From Enterobacter sp. kpr-6 (lineage in GTDB: Bacteria > Pseudomonadota > Gammaproteobacteria > Enterobacterales > Enterobacteriaceae): DNA of 64,000 bases. The notes below the pieces were generated by a model. The model was given only the letters and a program-made list of their open reading frames with translations. It was not told the DNA's origin and ran no database searches. This document shows, piece after piece, positions 48,714-62,391 of this stretch; position 1 is the stretch's first letter, and every line of letters begins with the position of its first letter. The position numbers and the translations under genes are program-made. The DNA lies in NCBI RefSeq assembly GCF_900116015.1, contig NZ_FOYH01000006.1, positions 62,001-126,000 of the forward strand, given 5' to 3'.

Positions 48714-50828
48714 CTAGTTTCGGTTACGGGTGACTTTAATCACGTCTGGCAGTACGCGAATTTTGCGCACGATATTAGCCAGATGCACACGATCCTGCGC
48801 GGTCAGACGGATAAAGGCGCTGTAAACGCGGCCATCTTTTTCTTCCGTATTGAGGCTCTGAATATTGGAAGAGGCCGTATTGATCGCCGCCGTCAGATTC
48901 GCCAGCGCGCCCTGATGGTTGAACATATCCACCTTGATTTCGGTGATAAATTCCTGCGCGGTGTCTTTGTCCCACTCGACCGCCATAAACTTCTCTGGCT
49001 CTTTCTGGTAGCCACGAATATTACGGCAGGACTCATGGTGGATAACCAGCCCTTTACCGGGGCTGACGTGGGCGATGATGGGATCGCCCGGAATTGGACG
49101 GCAGCATTTGGCGAAGGTAATCAGCACCCCGTCCGCGCCTTTAATGGGCAGATGACCGTGACTGGTGGACTGCGCCGGAACATGCGGGCCCGCTTCACCT
49201 TGTTGAAGATTCTTCGCAACAACCACACTCATGGCGTTGCCAAGGCCGATTTCGGCCAGCAGATCGTCGAGCGAGGCGAGCTTCATGCGGTCGAGTTCGC
49301 GCTGGATGTGCTCCGGTGGGATCTCAGCCAGTTTACGGCTGCCACCTAACGCATGGTTCAGCAGACGGCGACCCAGGCTGACGGAGTCGTCGCGCTTAAG
49401 GTTTTTCAGCATCTGGCGAATTTTGGCGCGGGCTTTGGAGCTGACGACAAAGTTCAGCCAGGCCGCATTCGGACGCGCGCCCGGTGCGGTAATAATTTCC
49501 ACCGTCTGGCCGCTGGAAAGCGACTGCGACAATGGATACGGCTGCCGGTCGACGCGCGCGCCGACGCAGGCATGACCGATATCGGTATGCACCGCATAAG
49601 CGAAGTCCACCGGCGTCGCGCCAGCGGGCAGTTCGACAATGCGTCCTTCCGGGGTGAAAACATAAATCTCATCCGGGAAAAGATCAGATTTAACGCTCTC
49701 GATAAATTCAAAGGAGCTACCGGCGCTTTGTTGCAGTTCCAGCAGGCTCTGCATCCAGCGCTGGGCGCGGATTTGCGCGGTCGTGCTGCTCTCACCGTGC
49801 TCTTTATACGCCCAGTGTGCCGCAACACCCATTTCCGCCATCATATCCATGTCTTCGGTGCGGATCTGCACCTCAACCGGCACGCCGTGCGGACCAATCA
49901 TGGAGGTATGCAAAGATTGATAGCCGTTCGCTTTTGGAATGGCGATATAGTCTTTAACGCGACCCGGGCGCGGCTTGTAGAGGCTGTGCATCTGGCCAAG
50001 CACGCGATAGCAGGTGTCGAGGTCATGAACGATCACGCGGAAGGCGTAGATATCCATGATCGAGTGAAAACGCTGCTCTTTGAGCACCATTTTGCAATAA
50101 ATAGAGTAGAGATGTTTCTCGCGTCCGCTTACGCGGCACGGAATTCCCGCTTCCTGCAAACGCCCTTCGATTTCAGAGAGGATTTTTTGGATCATCTCTT
50201 TACGGTTGCCACGTGCGGCTTTCACCACCTCTTTAATCACGCGATAGCGGTTAGGGTGCAGCGCTTCAAAGCCCAGCTCTTCAAGCTCGGTTTTGATGTG
50301 ATGGATACCTAAACGGTGCGCCAGCGGGCTGTAGATTTCGAGGGTTTCACGGGCGATGCGGCGACGTTTATCCGGGCGAAGAGAGCCCAGCGTGCGCATG
50401 TTGTGGGTGCGGTCAGCGAGTTTGATGAGAATGACGCGGATATCCTGCACCATCGCCATAATCATCTTGCGAAAGTTTTCGGCCTGCGCCTCTTTCTTAT
50501 CGCGAAACTTGAGCTTATCAAGTTTTGACACCCCTTCCACCAGCTCGGCAACGCTTTTGCCAAATAGCTGTTCCATATCCTGGTAGGTGGCGGGGGTATC
50601 TTCAATCACGTCATGCAGCAGGGCGGCCATGAGTGTTTCGTAGTCGAGTTTCATCTCGGCCAGAATACAGGCTACTGCCACCGGGTGCGTGATGTAGGGT
50701 TCACCGCTTGAACGTGTCTGGCCCTCGTGAGCGTCACGTGCAACGAGATACGCCTGCTGGAGACGCTTAATCTGGTCTTCCGGCAGATAGGTTTGAATCA
50801 GTTGATTCAGGCTTTCAAACAGATACAA
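48714..50828 (-). CDS. spoT: Bifunctional (p)ppGpp synthetase/hydrolase SpoT
   Basis: The 704-residue regulator of the stringent response contains the hydrolase HD motif (AALLHDVIEDTPAT), the synthetase domain (YKPRPGRVKDYIAIPKANGYQSLHT), a TGS domain (IYVFTPEGRIVELPAGATPVDFAYAVHTD) and C-terminal ZFD/ACT domains (CCRPIPGDPI, MFNHQGALANLTAAI). In E. coli it is 702 residues, mainly a hydrolase with weak synthetase. It follows rpoZ by 18 bases. Confidence 0.97.
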   Translation of the reverse strand: MYLFESLNQLIQTYLPEDQIKRLQQAYLVARDAHEGQTRSSGEPYITHPVAVACILAEMKLDYETLMAALLHDVIEDTPATYQDMEQLFGKSVAELVEGVSKLDKLKFRDKKEAQAENFRKMIMAMVQDIRVILIKLADRTHNMRTLGSLRPDKRRRIARETLEIYSPLAHRLGIHHIKTELEELGFEALHPNRYRVIKEVVKAARGNRKEMIQKILSEIEGRLQEAGIPCRVSGREKHLYSIYCKMVLKEQRFHSIMDIYAFRVIVHDLDTCYRVLGQMHSLYKPRPGRVKDYIAIPKANGYQSLHTSMIGPHGVPVEVQIRTEDMDMMAEMGVAAHWAYKEHGESSTTAQIRAQRWMQSLLELQQSAGSSFEFIESVKSDLFPDEIYVFTPEGRIVELPAGATPVDFAYAVHTDIGHACVGARVDRQPYPLSQSLSSGQTVEIITAPGARPNAAWLNFVVSSKARAKIRQMLKNLKRDDSVSLGRRLLNHALGGSRKLAEIPPEHIQRELDRMKLASLDDLLAEIGLGNAMSVVVAKNLQQGEAGPHVPAQSTSHGHLPIKGADGVLITFAKCCRPIPGDPIIAHVSPGKGLVIHHESCRNIRGYQKEPEKFMAVEWDKDTAQEFITEIKVDMFNHQGALANLTAAINTASSNIQSLNTEEKDGRVYSAFIRLTAQDRVHLANIVRKIRVLPDVIKVTRNRN

Positions 50829-50846
50829 GGGCGACCCGCAGTGTTA

Positions 50847-51122
50847 TTAACGACGACCTTCAGCAATAGCGGTGACGGCCTGTAACTCAGCGGCTTCCTG
50901 CTCTTGCTGCTCCTGGCGCTCACGCACGTCGAGGATCTGGTTGTTGATCAGACCTTCTTCGATTTCGCGCAGTGCGATAACGGTAGTTTTATCGTTTTCT
51001 TCCGCTACCAGCGGATCCTTACCACCAACCTGCATCTGACGAGCGCGACGCGCGGCGACCAGTACCAGGTCAAAACGGTTACCAATTTTCTCTACAGCGT
51101 CCTGAACAGTTACGCGTGCCAT
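50847..51122 (-). CDS. rpoZ: RNA polymerase omega subunit
   Basis: The 91-residue subunit ([32 protein letters not shown]) binds beta-prime, assists RNA polymerase assembly and forms part of a ppGpp site. Length equals E. coli RpoZ. It lies 54 bases after gmk and before spoT, linking polymerase and stringent-response genes. Confidence 0.98.
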   Translation of the reverse strand: MARVTVQDAVEKIGNRFDLVLVAARRARQMQVGGKDPLVAEENDKTTVIALREIEEGLINNQILDVRERQEQQEQEAAELQAVTAIAEGRR

Positions 51123-51176
51123 ACTTAAAGTGCTCCACAGATGAAGAAATGACTGGGCATGATACTGAAAGTACGT

Positions 51177-51836
<660 letters not shown>

Positions 51837-51921
51837 TTACATACGTGCCTATTATACACGTCGCCGCCTGGTGACGTAGCCTTTGTCACACTTTTGCACG
51901 AGATTATTACATTTTGCGTAG

Positions 51922-53751
<1,830 letters not shown>

Positions 53752-53826
53752 TGCGGGCGGTGAGTGTAGTGGAAAGCTGGTAATCCCGGCGTCAGACGCA
53801 GTTTATTAGTCAGAAAACGGGTTAGA

Positions 53827-53850
53827 AAAAATGCCCTGAAAAGGGCATTT
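53827..53850 (-). terminator. Bidirectional terminator between ligB and yicC
   Basis: AAATGCCCT and AGGGCATTT form a 9-base stem; on the minus strand it continues into six T residues, suiting yicC. On the plus strand it could also end ligB transcription. yicG and dinD, found here in E. coli, are missing. Confidence 0.8.
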
Positions 53851-53876
53851 TAGAGGTCCTGGAATTACACCAATGA

Positions 53877-54740
53877 TTACTCGATATTCTGGATCTGCTC
53901 ACGCATCTGCTCAATCAGCACTTTCAGCTCGATGGCAGAGTTGGTCACGTCCGCATTGATAGATTTAGACGCCAGCGTATTCGACTCGCGGTTGAACTCC
54001 TGCATCATAAAGTCCAGACGGCGGCCAACGGCTTCTTTCTTCTTCAGAATGTTGTAGGTTTCTTTAACATGCGCTTCGAGGCGGTCGAGTTCTTCAGCCA
54101 CGTCAATGCGCTGTGCCATCAGCACCAGCTCTTGCTCAAGGCGGTTATTTTCCAGCTGTACCTGAGCATCTTCCAGTTTGGCGACCAGACGCTCGCGCTG
54201 CCATTTCTGCACTTCCGGCATTTGCACACGCACTTTCGCGACTTCGGTGCTGACGCCTTCAAGACGCTGTTCGATCAGGGCTTTCAGCGCCTGACCTTCG
54301 GTTTCACGGGCGATGATAAAGTCATCCAGTGCACCGTCGAGAGCGGTAAGGATCTCAGCGCTGATAGCGTCCAGATCCTGCTCCTGAGCGGCCATGACGC
54401 CCGGCCAGCGCAGAATATCAACCGGGTTGATTTCGCCTTCGTCGCTTTGCATTTTGACCCAGTTCGCGGCGGTGACCAGTTGCTTAGCCAGTTTCTCGTT
54501 GAGGATCAGTTCGCCCTGCGCACTGACATCAGGCTCATAACGCAGGTTACATTCGATTTTGCCACGCGTCAGACGTGCACGGATCCGCTCACGTACGACG
54601 GGTTCAAGGCTACGGAACTGCTCCGGCAGGCGGAACCAGGTTTCTAAATAACGCTGGTTTACCGAGCGCAGTTCCCAGACTGCGCTGCCCCATTCACCCT
54701 TGATTTCACGGCGGGCGTAGGCTGTCATACTGCGGATCAT
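53877..54740 (-). CDS. yicC: YicC family endoribonuclease-like protein
   Basis: The 287-residue conserved protein starts MIRSMTAYARREIKGEWG and ends SAIELKVLIEQMREQIQNIE, with a DUF1732 C-terminal domain (EAVGRRLDFMMQEFNRESNTLASKS). Homologues have been linked to RNA degradation. ATG 54740 matches E. coli; the extension to 54788 is rejected. It is divergent from rph across 124 bases. Confidence 0.95.
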   Translation of the reverse strand: MIRSMTAYARREIKGEWGSAVWELRSVNQRYLETWFRLPEQFRSLEPVVRERIRARLTRGKIECNLRYEPDVSAQGELILNEKLAKQLVTAANWVKMQSDEGEINPVDILRWPGVMAAQEQDLDAISAEILTALDGALDDFIIARETEGQALKALIEQRLEGVSTEVAKVRVQMPEVQKWQRERLVAKLEDAQVQLENNRLEQELVLMAQRIDVAEELDRLEAHVKETYNILKKKEAVGRRLDFMMQEFNRESNTLASKSINADVTNSAIELKVLIEQMREQIQNIE

Positions 54741-54864
54741 ATACGTTCCTGTTTTGGAAGAAGAGATGCAGCGATTATAGCCACGCATGGCTTCTCAGGA
54801 TAGGAATAAGGTCAGGAAATCCGTATAATGCGCAGCCACATTCGTTGAAGCCGGAGAAATCATC

Positions 54865-55581
54865 ATGCGTCCAGCAGGCCGTAGCGCTAATCAGGTGCGC
54901 CCCGTCACCCTGACAAGAAATTATACTAAACACGCTGAAGGCTCCGTGCTGGTCGAGTTCGGTGATACCAAAGTTTTATGCACCGCCTCCATTGATGAAG
55001 GCGTACCGCGCTTCCTGAAAGGCCAGGGTCAGGGGTGGATTACCGCAGAATATGGCATGTTGCCGCGTGCAACCCATACCCGTAACGCCCGCGAAGCGGC
55101 TAAAGGCAAGCAGGGCGGCCGCACACTGGAAATCCAGCGTCTGATTGCCCGCTCTCTGCGCGCGGCTGTGGATTTAAAAGCGCTGGGTGAGTTCACCATC
55201 ACTCTGGATTGCGATGTGATCCAGGCCGATGGCGGCACCCGTACCGCATCGATTACCGGTGCCTGTGTAGCGCTGGCCGATGCGCTGAACAAGCTGGTTG
55301 CAGCAGGTAAACTGAAAACTAACCCGATGAAAGGGATGGTGGCGGCGGTTTCCGTTGGCATCGTGAACGGCGAAGCGTTGTGCGATCTGGAATACGTTGA
55401 AGATTCCGCAGCGGAAACCGACATGAACGTTGTGATGACCGAAGACGGTCGCATGATTGAAGTGCAGGGCACCGCCGAAGGCGAGCCGTTCACCCACGAC
55501 GAGTTGCTCTCGTTGCTGGCGTTAGCCCGAGGGGGCATTGAGTCGATCGTCGCGACGCAAAAAGCGGCGTTAGAAAATTGA
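54865..55581 (+). CDS. rph: Ribonuclease PH, intact
   Basis: The 238-residue phosphorolytic 3'-exonuclease trims tRNA precursors. The phosphate-binding region and core motifs are present ([80 protein letters not shown]). The frame is complete, unlike the rph-1 frameshift of E. coli K-12 MG1655. pyrE follows after an attenuator. Confidence 0.97.
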   Translation: MRPAGRSANQVRPVTLTRNYTKHAEGSVLVEFGDTKVLCTASIDEGVPRFLKGQGQGWITAEYGMLPRATHTRNAREAAKGKQGGRTLEIQRLIARSLRAAVDLKALGEFTITLDCDVIQADGGTRTASITGACVALADALNKLVAAGKLKTNPMKGMVAAVSVGIVNGEALCDLEYVEDSAAETDMNVVMTEDGRMIEVQGTAEGEPFTHDELLSLLALARGGIESIVATQKAALEN

Positions 55582-55585
55582 TTTT

Positions 55586-55614
55586 AAGGCGACTTTGATA
55601 GTCGCCTTTTTTTT
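55586..55614 (+). terminator. pyrE attenuator
   Basis: AAGGCGACT and AGTCGCCTT form a stem followed by eight T residues, 4 bases after rph and 33 before pyrE. In E. coli this intercistronic terminator couples pyrE expression to UTP level through rph translation. Confidence 0.88.
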
Positions 55615-55646
55615 GTCGTTTAAAAAGTAATATGAGGAGCGAATCC

Positions 55647-56288
55647 ATGAAACCGTATCAGCGCCAGTTTATTGAATTTGCGCTTAACAAGCAGGTACTG
55701 AAGTTCGGCGAGTTCACGCTGAAATCCGGGCGCAAGAGCCCCTATTTCTTCAACGCCGGGCTGTTTAATACCGGGCGCGATTTAGCGCTGTTAGGCCGTT
55801 TTTATGCCGAAGCGCTGGTGGATTCTGGCATTGATTTCGACCTGTTATTTGGCCCGGCTTATAAAGGCATTCCGATTGCGACCACCACCGCCGTCGCGCT
55901 GGCGGAACATCACGAACGCGATGTCCCTTACTGCTTTAACCGTAAAGAAGCCAAAGATCATGGCGAAGGTGGCAGCCTGGTTGGAAGCGCGCTGGAAGGC
56001 CGCATCATGCTGGTCGATGATGTGATCACCGCCGGGACAGCAATCCGCGAGTCGATGGAAATTATCCAGGCGAATGGCGCGACTCTGGCCGGCGTACTGA
56101 TCTCTCTTGACCGCCAGGAGCGCGGACGCGGTGATATCTCCGCCATTCAGGAAGTCGAGCGTGACTACGGCTGTCAGGTGATTTCTATCATCACCCTGAA
56201 AGATTTGATTGCTTATCTGGAAGAGAAGCCGGAAATGGCGGATCACCTCGCGTCAGTGCAGGCCTACCGCGAAGCGTACGGCGTGTAA
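55647..56288 (+). CDS. pyrE: Orotate phosphoribosyltransferase
   Basis: The 213-residue enzyme makes orotidine 5'-phosphate from orotate and PRPP in pyrimidine synthesis. The PRPP loop [14 protein letters not shown] and the flexible loop [12 protein letters not shown] are visible. ATG 55647 gives [21 protein letters not shown], as in E. coli; it follows GAGGAGC. Confidence 0.97.
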   Translation: MKPYQRQFIEFALNKQVLKFGEFTLKSGRKSPYFFNAGLFNTGRDLALLGRFYAEALVDSGIDFDLLFGPAYKGIPIATTTAVALAEHHERDVPYCFNRKEAKDHGEGGSLVGSALEGRIMLVDDVITAGTAIRESMEIIQANGATLAGVLISLDRQERGRGDISAIQEVERDYGCQVISIITLKDLIAYLEEKPEMADHLASVQAYREAYGV

Positions 56289-56291
56289 ATG

Positions 56292-56316
56292 AAAAGGCCC
56301 GGTGCGTTACCGGGCC
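56292..56316 (-). terminator. Terminator of slmA
   Basis: GGCCCGGT and ACCGGGCC form an 8-base stem with a 5-base loop; on the minus strand it is followed by TTTT. It lies between the convergent stops of pyrE and slmA. Confidence 0.8.
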
Positions 56317-56322
56317 TGAACA

Positions 56323-56919
56323 TTACTGCAACTGCGCTGCCATCAGCGGCCAGCGGGCGTCAAAGTCGTCTGTAGGGCGGTATTTAAACTCGCTACGCAC
56401 AAACCGCGACAGCAAACCTTCACAGAATGAAAGCAACTGGCTTGCCAGCAGCGCTTCGTCCACGGTATAGCCTTCACCTTCCCGCATTTTGCGCTCGCGT
56501 AATACCTGGCGTAATTGCGATTCAATCCGATCAAAGAGCTGGTTAATACGGCCCTGCAAACGATCCTGTTCAAACATCAGGGCATGACCGGTGAGGATAC
56601 GGGTCAGGCCAGGGTTGCGCTCGCCGAAGCCAATTACCAACAGCACAATAAGACGCAAACGCGCGGTGGTGTCTTTTTCGTCTTTTAAAATCAGGTTGAT
56701 ACGCGTGGTCAGACTGTCTTCGATAAACTCAATCAGACTATCGAACATCCGCGTTTTACTGGGGAAATGACGATAAAGCGCCGCTTCTGATACGCCCACC
56801 GAGGCTGCCAGTTTTGCCGTCGTGATGCGCTGACTGCCATCGCTGGATTCAAGCATCAATGCCAGAGATTGAAGTATTTCTTCGCGACGATTCCTTTTCG
56901 CAGTTTGTTTTTCTGCCAT
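56323..56919 (-). CDS. slmA: Nucleoid occlusion factor SlmA
   Basis: The 198-residue TetR-like protein binds DNA near the nucleoid and blocks FtsZ assembly there. The helix-turn-helix [37 protein letters not shown] is N-terminal (about 30-68), and the rest is a helical dimer domain. Length equals E. coli. It is convergent with pyrE and downstream of dut. Confidence 0.97.
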   Translation of the reverse strand: MAEKQTAKRNRREEILQSLALMLESSDGSQRITTAKLAASVGVSEAALYRHFPSKTRMFDSLIEFIEDSLTTRINLILKDEKDTTARLRLIVLLVIGFGERNPGLTRILTGHALMFEQDRLQGRINQLFDRIESQLRQVLRERKMREGEGYTVDEALLASQLLSFCEGLLSRFVRSEFKYRPTDDFDARWPLMAAQLQ

Positions 56920-56972
56920 GTTTTAAAATACCCCTGAAAATAAGCACTTGTCAGGCGGGCATCCACACAGCG

Positions 56973-56994
56973 ACCGCAAACCTGAGTTTGCGGT
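56973..56994. other. Hairpin between dut and slmA
   Basis: ACCGCAAAC and GTTTGCGGT form a perfect 9-base stem with a 4-base loop. No T-tract follows on either strand, so it may be a weak terminator of coaBC-dut or a structural element ahead of slmA. Confidence 0.45.
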
Positions 56995-57042
56995 GATGTT
57001 ATTGCGTTATTGCGCTGCGGAATGCGTTTAAAAACGGGTCGA

Positions 57043-57498
57043 TTACTGGCGGCCTGAATGGCCGAAGCCGCCTTCACCACGTTCGGTGGCATCAAAATCT
57101 TCCACCAGGTTAAATTCTGCCTGCACAACCGGTACAAACACCATTTGTGCGATGCGCTCGCCAGGTTCAATGGTGAAGTGATCCTGCCCACGGTTCCACA
57201 CGGACACCATCAGTTGCCCCTGATAATCCGAATCAATCAGGCCCACCAGATTGCCGAGCACCACGCCGTGTTTATGGCCAAGGCCCGAGCGCGGTAAAAT
57301 TACCGCGGCCAGTGACGGGTCGGCAATATGAATCGCAAGCCCGGTCGGTACTAACGTGGTTGCACCCGGAGCCAGCTCAACGGCGTCATCCAGACAGGCC
57401 CGCAGGTCAAGTCCGGCAGAGCCGGAGGTGGCATAGGTCGGCAGCGGGAATTGCTTGCCAACACGCGGATCCATAATCTTAACGTCGATTTTTTTCAT
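57043..57498 (-). CDS. dut: dUTP pyrophosphatase
   Basis: The 151-residue trimeric dUTPase hydrolyses dUTP to dUMP. The five family motifs are visible ([35 protein letters not shown] and the C-terminal [13 protein letters not shown]). The start is the second of two consecutive ATGs; the first (57501) is also possible. It overlaps the end of coaBC by 20 bases, as in E. coli. Confidence 0.96.
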   Translation of the reverse strand: MKKIDVKIMDPRVGKQFPLPTYATSGSAGLDLRACLDDAVELAPGATTLVPTGLAIHIADPSLAAVILPRSGLGHKHGVVLGNLVGLIDSDYQGQLMVSVWNRGQDHFTIEPGERIAQMVFVPVVQAEFNLVEDFDATERGEGGFGHSGRQ

Positions 57499-58693
57499 CA
57501 TAACGGGTAACGATCTCGTCCAGTAATAGTTGGCCCAGAAGTTCCTTGCGCTCAAGCGGCAATGCTTTATCGCCCGTGTCCCAGAACAGGTGCAGCGCAT
57601 TGCTGTCGCTGTTAAAACCCCGGTCGGAGGTTGAAACGTCGTTGGCACAAATCAAATCAAGGTTTTTGCGGGTACGTTTTTGTCGGGCGTATTCTTCCAC
57701 ATTATTTGTTTCGGCGGCAAACCCAACAACATACGGGCGACGATCGGTGAGGGCCGCAACGCCTGCCACGATATCCGGGTTCTTCACCATTTTTAATGTG
57801 ATTTCATCGCCTTGCTTCTTAATCTTTTCATCGGCAATGGCGGCTGCACGATAATCTGCAACGGCGGCGCAGCCGATAAAAATCTGCTGCGTTTGCACAT
57901 TTGTCTGCACGGCGGCTTCCATTTCCAGCGCGGTTGTCACGTCAATGCGTGAGACAGACGCAGGGGTTGGCAGCGAAACCGGGCCACTCACCAGTGTGAC
58001 CTTTGCGCCACGACGGGCGGCGGCAGCGGCGATGGCGAAGCCCATTTTTCCGGAACTGTGGTTGGTGATGTAACGCACCGGGTCCAGCGGTTCGCGCGTG
58101 GGGCCTGCGGTAATCATGATATTAAGATGTTGCAGGTCTTTGACAGGTGAAAAATGCATGGCGGCTAAATCGACAATCGCCAGCGGATCGAGCATGCGAC
58201 CGGGGCCAATATCGCCGCAGGCCTGGCTGCCGCTGTCCGGGCCCCATAACAGCAGGCCGCGCGAGGCCAGCACCTCAAGATTATGCTGCGTGGCGGCGGC
58301 GCGATACATCTGCTGATTCATGGCGGGGACGACAGCAACGGGCGACGGCGTGGCAAGGCAAATAGTGGACACCAAATCGTTCGCCATTCCGGCGGCGACG
58401 CGGGCGATTAAATCAGCGGTGGCCGGTGCCAGAATCACCAGATCGGCCCACTTACCCAGCTCAATATGCCCCATGGCGGCTTCGGCCGCGGGATCAAGCA
58501 GGCTGTCAGAAACCGGGTACCCGGAAACGGCTTGCAGACTCATGGGCGTAATAAAGGCTTTAGCGGCCTCGGTCATCGCCACACGGACGTCAGCCCCGCG
58601 ATCGCGCAGGCGGCGCACCAGTTCTGGCGTTTTATACGCCGCGATGCCGCCGCTGACGCCAAGAACGATTTTTTTACCGGCCAGACTCAGCAT
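57479..58693 (-). CDS. coaBC: Bifunctional CoaBC: phosphopantothenoylcysteine synthetase/decarboxylase
   Basis: The 404-residue protein carries an N-terminal FMN-dependent decarboxylase CoaC ([34 protein letters not shown], catalytic Cys in [13 protein letters not shown]). The C-terminal synthetase CoaB has [26 protein letters not shown] and a KxKK-type loop EKIKKQGDE. Together they make 4'-phosphopantetheine for coenzyme A. ATG 58693 gives the length nearest E. coli (406). It is divergent from radC. Confidence 0.96.
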   Translation of the reverse strand: MLSLAGKKIVLGVSGGIAAYKTPELVRRLRDRGADVRVAMTEAAKAFITPMSLQAVSGYPVSDSLLDPAAEAAMGHIELGKWADLVILAPATADLIARVAAGMANDLVSTICLATPSPVAVVPAMNQQMYRAAATQHNLEVLASRGLLLWGPDSGSQACGDIGPGRMLDPLAIVDLAAMHFSPVKDLQHLNIMITAGPTREPLDPVRYITNHSSGKMGFAIAAAAARRGAKVTLVSGPVSLPTPASVSRIDVTTALEMEAAVQTNVQTQQIFIGCAAVADYRAAAIADEKIKKQGDEITLKMVKNPDIVAGVAALTDRRPYVVGFAAETNNVEEYARQKRTRKNLDLICANDVSTSDRGFNSDSNALHLFWDTGDKALPLERKELLGQLLLDEIVTRYDEKNRR

Positions 58694-58860
58694 GATTCTT
58701 TCCTGTTGGTTCACCAGAAGGCGGGCATTTTATCACAATCCTGAATCCGTCGTGCTGTTGTGCACTCTTCACTTTGCGAGGCGCTACGCAAGAGTGAAAA
58801 CCCGTGGTCGAGCGGCGAAATAAGCTGTGGCAGCATGTGCATCGACTGGGAGGGACGGCG

Positions 58861-59523
58861 ATGGAAAATACGGAATCACTGATGCCGCGCGAAAAAATGA
58901 AGCGTTTTGGCATTAAAGCGCTCAGCGATGTGGAACTGCTGGCGCTCTTTTTACGCACCGGCACGCGGGGGAAAAGCGTGCTGACGCTGGCAGACGAGTT
59001 GCTGCGTCAATTTGGACTGCATGGCCTGATGACGGCGGATTTTGATGCCCTGAACAAAGTGGGCGGTGTGGGAGTGGCAAAATTTTCGCAGTTAAACGGC
59101 ATTGCTGAACTGGCACGCCGTTATCATAAGTCCCGTGTTCTGGGGCAAAACGCACTGCTCAGCCCGGAAATAACGCGGGAATTTTTACAAAGCCAGCTCA
59201 CGGAGGAGGAGCGCGAGATCTTTATGGTGATCTATCTCGATAATCAGAACCGGGTACTTAAACACAGCCGGCTGTTTTCAGGCACGTTAGGCCATGTTGA
59301 AGTGCATCCGCGTGAAATTGTTCGTGAAGCCATCAAAATTAACGCCGGAGCGGTGATCCTTGCGCATAATCATCCTTCAGGAAGTTCTGAGCCGAGTAAA
59401 GCGGATAAACAGATCACCGAACGTGTGATAAAGTGCTGCCAGTTCATGGATATCCGGGTGCTTGACCACCTTGTGATTGGACGTGGCGAGTATGTTTCTT
59501 TTGCCGAACGTGGGTGGATTTAG
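58861..59523 (+). CDS. radC: RadC/YicR family JAB-domain protein
   Basis: The 220-residue protein has an N-terminal helix-hairpin-helix region ([25 protein letters not shown]) and a C-terminal RadC JAB/MPN domain with metal motif [16 protein letters not shown]. Its function is unsettled, and the old link to DNA repair is disputed. ATG 58861 follows GGGAGGGACGG. It is immediately upstream of rpmB but is separated from it by a strong promoter. Confidence 0.93.
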   Translation: MENTESLMPREKMKRFGIKALSDVELLALFLRTGTRGKSVLTLADELLRQFGLHGLMTADFDALNKVGGVGVAKFSQLNGIAELARRYHKSRVLGQNALLSPEITREFLQSQLTEEEREIFMVIYLDNQNRVLKHSRLFSGTLGHVEVHPREIVREAIKINAGAVILAHNHPSGSSEPSKADKQITERVIKCCQFMDIRVLDHLVIGRGEYVSFAERGWI

Positions 59524-59565
59524 ACCACTTTACGCGATCCATCGGGATCTTTGTCTGTTCGGGAC

Positions 59566-59594
59566 TTGAGCACATCGCTCACACAGCGTATACT
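59566..59594 (+). promoter_or_regulatory. rpmB-rpmG-mutM promoter
   Basis: TTGAGC and TATACT are separated by 17 bases, giving a start near 59601 and a leader of about 140 bases before rpmB. The long leader could carry ribosomal-protein autoregulation, but no known structure is recognised. The gap 59524-59741 holds nothing else. Confidence 0.75.
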
Positions 59595-59720
59595 ACGCCA
59601 CCTTTGAGAATCTCGGGTTTGGCATTTGGGCCTGGCAATCGAGAGTTCGCTTAGAACTACGCGATGACCGGGCTGTAAAGCCTGACGAGGCGCCGATACC
59701 CCATACGAAGCTCGAGCTAA

Positions 59721-59978
<258 letters not shown>

Positions 59979-59995
59979 GTACTTAGAGGAAATAA

Positions 59996-60166
<171 letters not shown>

Positions 60167-60182
60167 TTTTAGATTTCTGCTG

Positions 60183-60209
60183 AAAAACCCCGCAACTGCG
60201 GGGTTTTTT
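60183..60209 (+). terminator. Terminator after rpmG
   Basis: ACCCCGCA and TGCGGGGT form an 8-base stem with a 3-base loop, followed by six T residues. mutM starts 28 bases later, so its expression probably depends on partial read-through. Confidence 0.9.
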
Positions 60210-60237
60210 GCATTCAGAAACCGTCAACGGAGGAAAC

Positions 60238-61047
60238 ATGCCTGAATTACCAGAGGTCGAAACCAGTCGTCGTGGCATTGAGCCGCACCTGGTGGGTGAG
60301 AAAATCCTTCATGCCGTGGTGCGTAACGGACGCCTGCGCTGGCCTGTTTCCGACGAGATCCACGCGCTGGCCGACAAACCCGTACTCAGCGTCCAGCGCC
60401 GTGCAAAATACCTGCTGCTTGAGCTGCCGGATGGCTGGATCATCATCCACCTCGGCATGTCGGGCAGCCTGCGCATACTGCCGCATGAAATGCCCGCCCA
60501 GAAGCACGACCACGTCGATCTGGTGATGAGCAACGGCAAAGTGCTGCGCTACACCGATCCGCGCCGCTTTGGCGCGTGGCTGTGGACCAAAGAGCTTGAA
60601 GGCCACAATGTGCTGGCGCATCTGGGACCGGAGCCGCTCAGCGACGACTTTAACGCGGAATATCTGCGTGCGCGGTGCGCGAAGAAGAAAACGGCGATCA
60701 AGCCCTGGCTGATGGACAACAAGCTGGTGGTCGGCGTCGGTAACATTTACGCCAGCGAATCGCTGTTCGCCGCCGGGATCCATCCCGATCGGCTGGCCTC
60801 GTCGCTTTCGGCAGACGAGTGCGAACTGCTGGTGCGGGTGATCAAAGCGGTACTGATGCGCTCAATTGAGCAGGGCGGTACGACGCTGAAAGACTTCCTG
60901 CAAAGCGACGGCAAGCCGGGCTATTTTGCTCAGGAGTTGCAGGTGTATGGTCGCAAAGGTGAGCCGTGCAGAGTGTGCGGTGCGCCGATTGTGGCAGCTA
61001 AACATGCGCAACGCGCGACGTTTTATTGCCGGGAATGTCAGAAGTAA
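60238..61047 (+). CDS. mutM: Formamidopyrimidine-DNA glycosylase MutM (Fpg)
   Basis: The 269-residue bifunctional glycosylase/AP lyase removes 8-oxoguanine. Pro2 and Glu3 of [13 protein letters not shown] are the catalytic residues. The helix-two-turn-helix lies around [23 protein letters not shown], and the C-terminal zinc finger is CRVCGAPI...CREC. ATG 60238 follows GGAGGAAAC. It lies downstream of rpmBG and converges on coaD across a repeat element. Confidence 0.97.
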   Translation: MPELPEVETSRRGIEPHLVGEKILHAVVRNGRLRWPVSDEIHALADKPVLSVQRRAKYLLLELPDGWIIIHLGMSGSLRILPHEMPAQKHDHVDLVMSNGKVLRYTDPRRFGAWLWTKELEGHNVLAHLGPEPLSDDFNAEYLRARCAKKKTAIKPWLMDNKLVVGVGNIYASESLFAAGIHPDRLASSLSADECELLVRVIKAVLMRSIEQGGTTLKDFLQSDGKPGYFAQELQVYGRKGEPCRVCGAPIVAAKHAQRATFYCRECQK

Positions 61048-61056
61048 GATAAGCAG

Positions 61057-61137
61057 CCTCTCCCAAAGGAGAGGAAGAAGGGAGAGCCAGTGCTCAATCT
61101 GTCCCCTCTCCCTCAGGGAGAGGGTTAGGGTGAGGGT
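61057..61137. repeat. GC-rich quasi-palindromic repeat, copy D (partial)
   Basis: Read on the minus strand it begins ACCCTCACCCTAACCCTCTC and contains a diverged module ACAGATTGAGCACTGGCTC. The closing arm GGGGTGAGGG is missing, so it is truncated. It lies between convergent stops, 9 bases from mutM and 7 from coaD, and is the only obvious terminator candidate there. Confidence 0.8.
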
Positions 61138-61144
61138 CATCAGA

Positions 61145-62390
<1,246 letters not shown>

Positions 62391-62391
<1 letters not shown>

